A stretch of 64,000 bases of DNA. Source: an uncultured Collinsella sp. (lineage in GTDB: Bacteria; Actinomycetota; Coriobacteriia; Coriobacteriales; Coriobacteriaceae). The DNA is taken from NCBI GenBank assembly GCA_958370325.1, contig CATXJW010000003.1:1-64000 (forward strand). Reading direction: 5' to 3'. The translations under genes were made by a program, and so were the position numbers. The notes beneath the pieces were generated by a model. The model did not search any database and had not been told where the DNA came from. It saw nothing but the letters and a program-made list of their open reading frames with translations. Of this stretch, positions 29,020-37,253 are shown in pieces (the stretch's first letter is position 1; each line of letters begins with the position of its first letter).

Positions 29020-30873
29020 ATGCCGCTTTTCTCGCAACATACCGCCCGGTTCTCGCCGGACGTTCCTTTGGAGGGCACCAGCTCTCGCGAGCTGCTCAAG
29101 CGGTACCAGCCGCTCGAGACACTTGCGACCGGCGGTTTTGGCTCCATCGAGATTTGCCGCGACACGCACCTGCGCCGCCGCGTCGCCATTAAGCGCATCC
29201 CCCTTATCAACGGCGCCGGCATGCCCGCCAGCGACATCATGGATGTCCTGCGCGAGGCGCACACTGCCGCCATGCTTCAACATCCCAATATCGTGCAGGT
29301 CATCGACTTTACGCATGACACCGCCTATGCCTACCTGGTCATGGAGTATGTCGACGGTATGTCGCTGGCCGAGTTTTTGCATCGCGTGGACGGCCACTCG
29401 CTCACCTTTGACGAGGCCGCGGCCATTGCCGATGCCCTGGGCCAGGCGCTCACCTTCGCCCATAGCAATGGCGTACTCCACCTGGACATTAAGCCCGCCA
29501 ACGTGCTCATCGACCACTCGGGCAATGTAAAGCTCACCGACTTTGGCATGGCGCGACTGTCGTCCGCCGGTGGCTTTGGCGGCTCGCGCGGCGGCACCAT
29601 CGGCTACATGCCGCCCGAGCAGCTCGATATCGAGACCGGCACGGTCGACGAACGCGCCGATGTCTTTGCCCTTGCCTGCGTTATCTATGAGGGCTTGTGC
29701 GGCAGCGCTCCCTTTATGGCGGCCACGCCCGCCGACTCGCTCGACCGCATCATCGGCGGCGCCACCTATCCCAGCGAGCTGATACCACACTTTCCCCCGG
29801 GAGCCGAGGCCGCGCTCATGAGCGCGCTCTCCCCCATGCCGCAGGACCGCCCCAACAGCATCGAGGCATTTTGCGACCAACTCCTTGCCGGTCTGGGCAG
29901 CGTGCGCGAGGGCCGTCGCAGTCTGGAGCAAATGGTTGGCGAGCTTTCGGATGACGAGCAGGAGCTCGACGATATCGAGCCGTCGTACTACGAGGACGAC
30001 GCCATCGAGGTCGACCCCGCGCTCGGCTGGGCGGGCACGCGCTGGAGCCATGCGCGCGACTACACCATGCACGCTATCTCGGCGCTAACGTGCGGCGCCT
30101 TTAGCTTTTTGCTGATGCAAACGGCCGGGGTCGCGGCGCTTCCCGGCCTGGTCATTGCGGCTATCGCGATCGGAGCGGCGGCTGGCCTGGCCCCCCAGAT
30201 CGGCTCGGCCATCTCGGCTGTGGGCTTTTTGGTGCTCATGGCCAACGCCACCATGCAGGCGCAGGGCATCCTGTCGATGTTGCCCGTCGCGGTGATCTTT
30301 GCCGCCGCCATGTCCGGTTGGTGGATCGCCTGGGGTCGCACCGAGGCCGCCGCGAGCGCCGCGCTCACCTGTGCACTCGCGCTTGGCTGTCTGACTGGCA
30401 ATACCTTCCTGGCAGCTGGGGTCGCCGCCGGCGTCGCGTCATTTTGGCTCGGCCCGGCAAGCGCCGCCGCGGCAACGGGCATGGGCGCGCTTTTTGCCCG
30501 TCTGGCCACGGTCGCGCTTTCAGCCGGAGGCGTGCTGGGGCTCGGTAACGTTGCCGCGGCGCTGGGAGACCCGCTCCTTTGGGCTGCCTTTGTGCTGGTC
30601 GCGGCAACTGCCGCAGCGTCATCCGCGCTGCTCAATACCCATGCCAAGCGTGCCGACCAGGGCTCAAACCTTGTCGCAATCGCCGCCATCGCCGTCACCG
30701 GCATCGGCTGCGCAGCGGCATCCTGTCTTGCACACCATATGGAAATTGCCAGCCTTGCAGCCGCGGTCGCCGCCAAGGCGGCGGTTGCGGGAACCCTATC
30801 CTCTATAATCGTTGGGATATGCCTATATTTGCTCGGATACCAAAGAACCTATACGGAGAGTGATCTTTCGTGA
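29020..30873 (+). CDS. Ser/Thr protein kinase with multi-pass C-terminus
   Basis: Protein of 617 residues. The kinase domain (about 25-290) has glycine loop ATGGFGSIEI, VAIK, catalytic loop HLDIKPANV and TDFGMA. The arginine of the usual HRD motif is replaced by leucine, so this is a non-RD kinase, probably less dependent on activation-loop phosphorylation. The C-terminal 260 residues hold many Ala/Gly-rich hydrophobic helices (roughly eight) instead of a PASTA sensor. ATG 29020 has GAGGG; the TTG at 29014 is less likely. Its stop overlaps the FhaA-like gene by 4 nt (GTGA). It heads the envelope-signalling operon and may regulate or be read by the FHA proteins. Confidence 0.87.
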   Translation: MPLFSQHTARFSPDVPLEGTSSRELLKRYQPLETLATGGFGSIEICRDTHLRRRVAIKRIPLINGAGMPASDIMDVLREAHTAAMLQHPNIVQVIDFTHDTAYAYLVMEYVDGMSLAEFLHRVDGHSLTFDEAAAIADALGQALTFAHSNGVLHLDIKPANVLIDHSGNVKLTDFGMARLSSAGGFGGSRGGTIGYMPPEQLDIETGTVDERADVFALACVIYEGLCGSAPFMAATPADSLDRIIGGATYPSELIPHFPPGAEAALMSALSPMPQDRPNSIEAFCDQLLAGLGSVREGRRSLEQMVGELSDDEQELDDIEPSYYEDDAIEVDPALGWAGTRWSHARDYTMHAISALTCGAFSFLLMQTAGVAALPGLVIAAIAIGAAAGLAPQIGSAISAVGFLVLMANATMQAQGILSMLPVAVIFAAAMSGWWIAWGRTEAAASAALTCALALGCLTGNTFLAAGVAAGVASFWLGPASAAAATGMGALFARLATVALSAGGVLGLGNVAAALGDPLLWAAFVLVAATAAASSALLNTHAKRADQGSNLVAIAAIAVTGIGCAAASCLAHHMEIASLAAAVAAKAAVAGTLSSIIVGICLYLLGYQRTYTESDLS

Positions 30874-31883
30874 ACTTCCTGAACATCTTCGAGGACCACG
30901 TGGCCGGCATCTTCGGTGCCACCCGTGCCCCGTTCTCCTTTAAGAAGCTTGCCAAGCAGGCCGCTCGCGACATGGAGGATCAGACTCTGGTGATTAACGG
31001 CGTCAACACGGCGCCGGCACTCTATACCATCCTGATCGCCGCCGACGACGATCCCATGCTCGCCCCGTTCTACCCCGAGCTTTCGCGCGAGGTCCGCGAG
31101 TTCGTGAAGGCGCAGGCCGAAAAGCGCCGCTATGTCTTTGTCGGCGAGCCCCTCGTGCGCTTTATGATCGATCCGCAGCTGCGCGCCGGCAAGTTCTCGG
31201 TCTTTGCCGAGAACGTCGATGCCCCCACGCTCGGCCGCCTGTACGAAGAAGAGCGCGCCTATCAAAACGGCCTGGGCCAGAACAACTCCGCGGCAAGCCG
31301 TGCCGCCAGCGCCCCGCGCGCCGGCCAGCAGCAGTTTGCTGCCCCGCAGCAGCAGCGCCCCGCCGCCATGCCCCAGCAGCAGCCGACGCCTCGCGCCGCC
31401 GCTCCCGACCCGCTTGCCGTGGCAGACCCCTTCGCGCCTAGCGTCCCCGACCCCGCCGCCGCACCCATCCCGGTGCCGCAGACCGTCTCGCGCGACGCGC
31501 TTGCCGGCATGGGCGGAGCCGCCGCGACCGGTGCCGCCGTGGGCCTAGGCGCCGCAGCCGGCATCGCCTCCAACATGGCGAGCACTCGCGCCCCGCAGCG
31601 CCCGCTCGCCCAGCTCGTCGACGTCGTGAGCGGCGAGAGCCATAGCATCACCTCCGCACAGGTGACCATCGGTCGCGAGCGCTCAGTTTCCGACATTGCC
31701 CTGCGCGACCCCAACGTGTCGCGCCGCCACGCCCAGCTCACCTTTACGGGCTCGGATTGGTCGATCGAGGACCTCAATTCCACCAACGGCACACTCGTCA
31801 ACAACCGCCGCATTACGCGCTGCCCGCTGCGCAACGGCGATCTGCTGACGTTTGGCCTGAGCACCTTTGAATTTAGGGGATAG
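30870..31883 (+). CDS. FhaA-like protein (DUF3662 plus FHA)
   Basis: Cytoplasmic adaptor of 337 residues. The N-terminal 110 residues match the DUF3662 domain of actinobacterial FhaA (starting NFLNIFEDHVAGIF). A Gln/Ala/Pro-rich linker spans about 130-235, and an FHA domain completes the protein with VSRRHAQL and EDLNSTNGTLVNN. In mycobacteria FhaA binds phosphorylated MviN and helps regulate peptidoglycan synthesis; a similar role is inferred. It starts with GTG overlapping the kinase stop, preceded by GGAGAG. Confidence 0.88.
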   Translation: MNFLNIFEDHVAGIFGATRAPFSFKKLAKQAARDMEDQTLVINGVNTAPALYTILIAADDDPMLAPFYPELSREVREFVKAQAEKRRYVFVGEPLVRFMIDPQLRAGKFSVFAENVDAPTLGRLYEEERAYQNGLGQNNSAASRAASAPRAGQQQFAAPQQQRPAAMPQQQPTPRAAAPDPLAVADPFAPSVPDPAAAPIPVPQTVSRDALAGMGGAAATGAAVGLGAAAGIASNMASTRAPQRPLAQLVDVVSGESHSITSAQVTIGRERSVSDIALRDPNVSRRHAQLTFTGSDWSIEDLNSTNGTLVNNRRITRCPLRNGDLLTFGLSTFEFRG

Positions 31884-31889
31884 TCGCTT

Positions 31890-32306
31890 ATGAACATCGA
31901 TATCGTCCTTTTTGCAGGCCGCATCGTCCTGGTCGCCCTGCTCTATATCTTCCTGTTCGCCGTCATGAAGACCGGCGTGGGACTTGTGCGCGGACAGCGC
32001 CGCGACTCGGCTATCTGGACGATCGATGTGGACAAGGGTCCGCGCGGTATCCGCGGCATCCACGTAGATATGCTCGGCCCCGTCATCGTCGGTCGCTCGC
32101 CATCTTCGGACATCTGCATCAACGAACCATTCGTCTCGGCCTCACATGCGCGCTTTTCGCTGCAGGGCCCGGCGCTCATCATCGAGGACCTCAACTCGCT
32201 TAACGGCACGCTCGTCAACGGCCGCCAGCTTGTGGAGCCCGCAACGCTGCGCGAGGGCGACGAAGTCCAGATCGGCGATGTGGTCATGAAGGTGAACCGT
32301 CGATGA
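31890..32306 (+). CDS. FhaB-like membrane FHA protein
   Basis: Protein of 138 residues. A single N-terminal transmembrane helix (about 8-30) is followed by an FHA domain with VGRSPSSDI, VSASHARF and EDLNSLNGTLVNG. This matches the size and layout of actinobacterial FhaB/FipA, a division-associated phosphothreonine reader next to PstP. An AGGGGA site lies inside the end of the previous gene. Its last 4 nt overlap the PP2C gene (ATGA). Confidence 0.88.
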   Translation: MNIDIVLFAGRIVLVALLYIFLFAVMKTGVGLVRGQRRDSAIWTIDVDKGPRGIRGIHVDMLGPVIVGRSPSSDICINEPFVSASHARFSLQGPALIIEDLNSLNGTLVNGRQLVEPATLREGDEVQIGDVVMKVNRR

Positions 32307-34237
32307 TCGACGAGGAGAACAAGTCCGCGACTATGACCGAGGCACCGGCTGCCGCCACAGCTGCGCCGGCCCACGCCGCTCCGGCGGGCTCCGCACCCGT
32401 GGAACCCGAGGACACCGTGTTCTCCCTGCCTCTTTCGCATGTAACGCATGATATTTCGGATCTTGCCGATAACGAGGACGAAGAGGATGCCGTAGCGGCG
32501 CCCATCGGCGCACATGCTGCGGAACAGCCCACAGCGCCCGAAGCAACCTCGGCGCCAGCTCACTTTGCAGAGCCCGTCGCCGCGGCAATCAACGAGAGCG
32601 CTGCGGTGTTTGCGGCACCCGAGCCCGCCGCGCCGGCGTTTCCCATAGCTCCGGCATCCGAAGTTGCGCCCGTGTCTACGCCGGCGCCCGAAGCGGAGCC
32701 ATCCCCCGAGGACGGCCCTGCACCCAAGACCCCGCAGCCTGCGCCCGCAAGCGAGTCCGATGCCGTGGCCGAACCCGCCGCCCAGTCGCAAAGCATGCCC
32801 GCGCCGTCGCACTTTGCGACGCCCGAGCCTATAGACGTCAGCCCGCAAGACGACGAGTCGACCGCCCGCGTGTCCGAGGAGCCCGGCTCCCCGGACACCG
32901 GCGATTCCGAATCAAACGCCGAGACCGACACCGTCTCTCCCGGTGACACAGCCGAGATCGACGTTGCCGCCGTTGAGGCCAAGCTCAAAGACCCCGGCTC
33001 GACCATGAGCTTTGAGCCCCTGACCGAAGAGCGCATCGAGACCGACTCGACCTATGATGCCGGCACCACCACGCAACTCATGTGGGGCGCCCGCTCCGAC
33101 GTTGGCTGTGTGCGCCCGCACAATGAGGATTCCTACCTGGTGCAGTCGCCGCTCTTTTGCGTATGCGACGGCATGGGCGGTCACGCCGCCGGCGAGGTAG
33201 CCTCTTCCATCGCCGTCGAGACTATTGCCAAGACGGCCCCGCAGTCCGCCGACGCAGCGCGCCTGGCCGCAGCCGTCGAGGCAGCCAACGCCGCCGTAAT
33301 CGAGGCGGCCCTGAACGGCCTGGGCAAGCCCGGCATGGGCTGCACGGCCACCTGCGCCTATATCGAAAACGACACGCTCGCCATCGCCCACGTGGGTGAC
33401 TCTCGCGCCTACCTGCTCCACGAGGGCACGCTCATCCGCGTGACCCGCGACCACTCCTACGTGGAGGAGCTCGTGGACGCCGGCGAGATCACGGCAGATG
33501 AGGCTCGCGTCCACCCCAACCGTTCGGTCATCACCCGCGCGCTGGGCTCGGACCCCGCTATGTATGCCGACCACTTCACTCTGCATATCGAGGAAGGCGA
33601 CCGTCTGATCCTGTGCTCCGACGGCCTTTCGAGCATGATTCCCGATAGCGATATCGAGAACATCGCCACGCAGTCCTCAACCGCGCAAATCTGCGTCGAC
33701 AACCTAGTGGACGCGGCGCTTGCCGCCGGCGGCCACGACAACGTGACCGTAGTAGTCGTTGACCTGGTTGACGATGGCGTTATGCGCGAGGCGCAACGCG
33801 TGCGTCGCCGCAACATTACTATCGCCGCCATCCTGGCCCTCGTCTTTGTGCTGGCAGCTGGCATCTGGGCCTACACGGGTGTCACCGGCTCGTACTACCT
33901 GGGTACCTACCAGGGCAATGTCGCAGTCTGGCGCGGCATACCCGGCAAGCCGCTCGGACTCAAGCTCCACTGGCTCGAGAGCGAAACCAGCATTAAGCTG
34001 TCCGACCTGCCCGAAGACACGCAAAACCGCCTCAAGGTGGGCATTCCGCAAACAAGCGTCGACGATGCGCAGGACACGATATCCAAGTACCGCCACCAGA
34101 TCGACGAGGAGCAGACCCGCCAGGTGATCGACGCGCAAACGATTCGCGACAACACCAATCAGGGATCGACCTCCGAATCAGATTCCGAGAAAACCGCCGA
34201 ACAGTCCGCCGAGGCCGAAGCCTCCGAAAAGAACTAG
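32303..34237 (+). CDS. pstP: PP2C-type Ser/Thr phosphatase with long N-terminal extension
   Basis: Membrane PP2C phosphatase of 644 residues that reverses the cluster's kinases. The catalytic domain (about 250-495) shows SDVGCVRPHNEDS, CDGMGGHAAGEVAS, HVGDSRAYLL, SDGLSSM and GGHDNVTVVVVD, covering the metal-binding aspartates. One transmembrane helix follows at about 508-530, then an extracellular tail of about 110 residues. Unlike ordinary PstP, which begins with the phosphatase, the first 245 residues are an Ala/Pro/Glu-rich disordered region. ATGA overlap with fhaB means coupled translation. The extension could be a docking or phosphorylation platform (inference). Confidence 0.9.
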   Translation: MIDEENKSATMTEAPAAATAAPAHAAPAGSAPVEPEDTVFSLPLSHVTHDISDLADNEDEEDAVAAPIGAHAAEQPTAPEATSAPAHFAEPVAAAINESAAVFAAPEPAAPAFPIAPASEVAPVSTPAPEAEPSPEDGPAPKTPQPAPASESDAVAEPAAQSQSMPAPSHFATPEPIDVSPQDDESTARVSEEPGSPDTGDSESNAETDTVSPGDTAEIDVAAVEAKLKDPGSTMSFEPLTEERIETDSTYDAGTTTQLMWGARSDVGCVRPHNEDSYLVQSPLFCVCDGMGGHAAGEVASSIAVETIAKTAPQSADAARLAAAVEAANAAVIEAALNGLGKPGMGCTATCAYIENDTLAIAHVGDSRAYLLHEGTLIRVTRDHSYVEELVDAGEITADEARVHPNRSVITRALGSDPAMYADHFTLHIEEGDRLILCSDGLSSMIPDSDIENIATQSSTAQICVDNLVDAALAAGGHDNVTVVVVDLVDDGVMREAQRVRRRNITIAAILALVFVLAAGIWAYTGVTGSYYLGTYQGNVAVWRGIPGKPLGLKLHWLESETSIKLSDLPEDTQNRLKVGIPQTSVDDAQDTISKYRHQIDEEQTRQVIDAQTIRDNTNQGSTSESDSEKTAEQSAEAEASEKN

Positions 34238-34253
34238 AAAGGGAGTGCCGCTT

Positions 34254-37121
34254 ATGAGTCGCCGCAACACCGAGCTGCTCTTGCTCATCGCCTCGGCGTT
34301 CCCCGTCATCCTGCTGTATGCGATGTACGTCCTCACCGCGGGCGCTGCCATCTCCTTTGAGACGCTCGCCGTACCGATCGGCCTCTTTGCCGCCTTTGCC
34401 GCGGCCCACATTGCCGTGCGCATCTTGGCGCCCGGTGCCGACCCCGCTATCCTGCCCATTGTCTTTGTGCTTTCGGGCATCGGCATCACGTTCGTGACGC
34501 GTCTCGCCCCCGCTCTCGCCATCTCACAGCTCATCATCCTGTTTGTCTCGGTGGCCCTGATGGTGGGAACGCTCGCGTTGGTTAAGAACCTCGACGTGGT
34601 CATGCGCTACAAGTACACCTTTGGCATTATCGGCATCATTCTGCTGATGCTGCCTATCTTTATCGGCACCACGATCTCGGGCTCCAAGCTGTGGATTCGC
34701 ATCGCAGGCTTTACCATCCAGCCCGGCGAGTTCGCCAAAGTCTTTATCGTGCTGTTCCTGGCCGGGTACCTGGCCGAGAACCGCGAGCTGCTCTCCATCT
34801 CCAACCGCAAGATCCTGGGCTTTAAGATCCCTCGCCTGCGACTGCTGCTGCCGCTGTTTGCCGTGTGGGGTGTGTGCCTGCTCGTCGTCGTCTTCGAACG
34901 CGACCTGGGTTCGGCCGTGCTGTTCTACACCATCTTCTTGCTAATGCTCTACGTTGCCACGGGACGCTTTTCGTATGTCGTTATCGGCCTTGCGCTCTTA
35001 GCCGTTGGAGCCGTGGGCGCCTACAAGCTCCTGTCTCATGTCCAGGTGCGTTTCCAGGTTTGGGTCGATCCGTTTAAGGACGCCCAGGGCCAGGGCTACC
35101 AGATCGTCCAGTCGCTCTTCTCGCTTGCCGATGGCGGTCTGGTCGGCGTTGGCATCGGCAACGGCATGGCCAACAACATCCCTGTCGTCGAGTCCGACTT
35201 TATCTTCTCGGCTATCGGCGAGGAGATGGGCCTTTTGGGCGGCGGCGCCGTGCTCATCCTGTTTATGCTATTTGCCGTGCGTGGCCTCACCACGGCAGCC
35301 CGCGCCAAGTCCGACCTTGCCGCCTTTAGCGCGACCGGCCTTACGGCGGCCATCAGCTTCCAGGCATTCTTAATCGTTGGCGGCGTAACCCGCCTAATCC
35401 CGCTGACCGGCGTCACCCTGCCCTTTATGAGCCAGGGCGGCTCCTCGCTGCTGGCGAGTTTTATCATCGTCGCGCTGCTGCTGCGCGCCGGCGACGAGGC
35501 AACCGGACGCGAAGCCGAGCTCACCGGCACCGGCACCATGGCCGCCATCACCGATGACCAGGTCGCATCCGCTGCCCTGACCGGTACGCGTTTTGCCAAC
35601 GCACCTTCCTACGGCAACGGCAGCCACTCCGCGGGTTCTCGCATGCGTCGTCGCCTGCTCGACACGCCCGAGTCCGGCGTGCTCGGCCGCGTTGCACTTG
35701 CCAACCGTCTGACTCGTGCCGTGTTTGCCTTTACGGCGCTGTTCGCCATCCTTATCGGCAACCTTACCTATGTCCAGGTCATCAAGGCGAAGGACTACCA
35801 GGACATGCCGACCAACAACCACACCATCGCCCGCTCCAAGTACATCCAGCGTGGCTCCATCATCACGTCCGACGGCGTGACGCTAGCCGAGTCGCTGCAG
35901 CAGGAGGACGGCACCTACGCCCGTTCCTACCCCAACGGCAATATGGCCGCGCACGTGGTGGGCTACGTGAGCCAGCAATACGGCACCGCCGGCATCGAGA
36001 GCGTCATGAACGATACGCTCACCGGCTCCAAGGATTACTCCAGCTGGAACAACGCCATCGCGTCGCTCGCGGGGCAGACCCAGCCGGGCAATACCGCCAA
36101 GCTCACCATCGACTCGCGCATCCAGACGGCTGCCGAGCAGGCGCTCAAGGGCTTTAAGGGCGCCGTGGTGGTCATGGATCCGCGCACAGGTGCGGTCCTT
36201 GCGTGCGCGAGCTCGCCCACCTACGACAACACCAACATCGATGCGCTGCTCCAGTCGGGCGGCGGCGAGGACGGCTCCATGTACGACCGCGCCATGGACG
36301 CACTGTACACCCCGGGCTCTACCTTTAAGGTCGTCACACTCTCCGCGGCGCTCGAAACCGGCACCGCCAGCCTTACCAGCACGTACCAGGCGCCCGGCTC
36401 CATGGACATCGGAAACGCGCCGGTCACCAACTCTGCCAACGAGAGCTACGGCACCATCAGCCTGCAGCAGGCCTTCGCCGTGTCGTCCAACGTCGTCTTT
36501 GGCCAGGTGGCCAACGAGATTGGCGCCAGCTCGCTCGTCCAGTTTGCCAACGCCTTTGGCTACGGTCAAAAGCTCGGTCAGGATCTGACCACCGCGGCTT
36601 CCATCATGGCCGACCCGTCGCTTATGACCGAGTGGGAGACCGCTTGGGCAGGCGCCGGCCAGCCCGTCGGCATGGACCACACGCCTGGCCCGCAGACCAC
36701 CGTTATGCAGAATTGCGTGATCGCTGCCGCTATCGCCAACAGCGGTGTGGTCATGGACCCGTTCTTTGTGTCCCAGATACTCGCCCCGGACGGAACCGTG
36801 GTCAAGACCACGCAGTCCCGCTCGCTGGGCCAGGCTGTCAGTTCTGCCACGGCCGACCAGGTCAAGCAGGCCATGCTCGCCGTCGTCCAGTCCGGTACCG
36901 GCACCGATGCCCAGATTCCGGGCGTCAAGGTTGCCGGCAAGACCGGTTCGGCCGAGACCGGCGGCACCAACGTCAACTCTATGTTTGTTGGCTTTGCACC
37001 TTACGATTCACCCACGGTTGCCATCTCGGTGGCCCTGGAGGATTTCGACAAACACGACGTCGAGGCGGCCAAGATTGCCGGCATCGTCCTGACCGCGGCG
37101 CTCGCCGCACAGGGAGCGTGA
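34254..37121 (+). CDS. Fused SEDS glycosyltransferase (RodA/FtsW) and class B PBP
   Basis: One polypeptide of 955 residues joins two enzymes that are normally separate. Residues 1-430 are a polytopic RodA/FtsW polymerase with GSKLWIRIAGFTIQPGEFAK (about 142) and ESDFIFSAIGEEMG (about 300). Residues about 480-955 are a class B penicillin-binding protein with a membrane helix near 482, the active-site STFK (Ser689), SSN (744) and KTG (896). It would polymerise and crosslink peptidoglycan in one chain. The order equals the rodA-pbpA neighbours of mycobacterial pknB clusters. ATG 34254 has GGGAG; the GTG at 34245 lies within that site. There is no stop or frameshift at the junction. Confidence 0.93.
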   Translation: MSRRNTELLLLIASAFPVILLYAMYVLTAGAAISFETLAVPIGLFAAFAAAHIAVRILAPGADPAILPIVFVLSGIGITFVTRLAPALAISQLIILFVSVALMVGTLALVKNLDVVMRYKYTFGIIGIILLMLPIFIGTTISGSKLWIRIAGFTIQPGEFAKVFIVLFLAGYLAENRELLSISNRKILGFKIPRLRLLLPLFAVWGVCLLVVVFERDLGSAVLFYTIFLLMLYVATGRFSYVVIGLALLAVGAVGAYKLLSHVQVRFQVWVDPFKDAQGQGYQIVQSLFSLADGGLVGVGIGNGMANNIPVVESDFIFSAIGEEMGLLGGGAVLILFMLFAVRGLTTAARAKSDLAAFSATGLTAAISFQAFLIVGGVTRLIPLTGVTLPFMSQGGSSLLASFIIVALLLRAGDEATGREAELTGTGTMAAITDDQVASAALTGTRFANAPSYGNGSHSAGSRMRRRLLDTPESGVLGRVALANRLTRAVFAFTALFAILIGNLTYVQVIKAKDYQDMPTNNHTIARSKYIQRGSIITSDGVTLAESLQQEDGTYARSYPNGNMAAHVVGYVSQQYGTAGIESVMNDTLTGSKDYSSWNNAIASLAGQTQPGNTAKLTIDSRIQTAAEQALKGFKGAVVVMDPRTGAVLACASSPTYDNTNIDALLQSGGGEDGSMYDRAMDALYTPGSTFKVVTLSAALETGTASLTSTYQAPGSMDIGNAPVTNSANESYGTISLQQAFAVSSNVVFGQVANEIGASSLVQFANAFGYGQKLGQDLTTAASIMADPSLMTEWETAWAGAGQPVGMDHTPGPQTTVMQNCVIAAAIANSGVVMDPFFVSQILAPDGTVVKTTQSRSLGQAVSSATADQVKQAMLAVVQSGTGTDAQIPGVKVAGKTGSAETGGTNVNSMFVGFAPYDSPTVAISVALEDFDKHDVEAAKIAGIVLTAALAAQGA

Positions 37122-37253
37122 TGCCCGTGATCAAAGCGGATACTTGGGGCGCGCCGCGGGCGATGAGCTAGCGGCAACGCGCCACACGGCCCCAGCGGCC
37201 ACACATTTGGTACTACACACATCGTTGAGCGAATAGTTATGTTAGGAGCAGGA

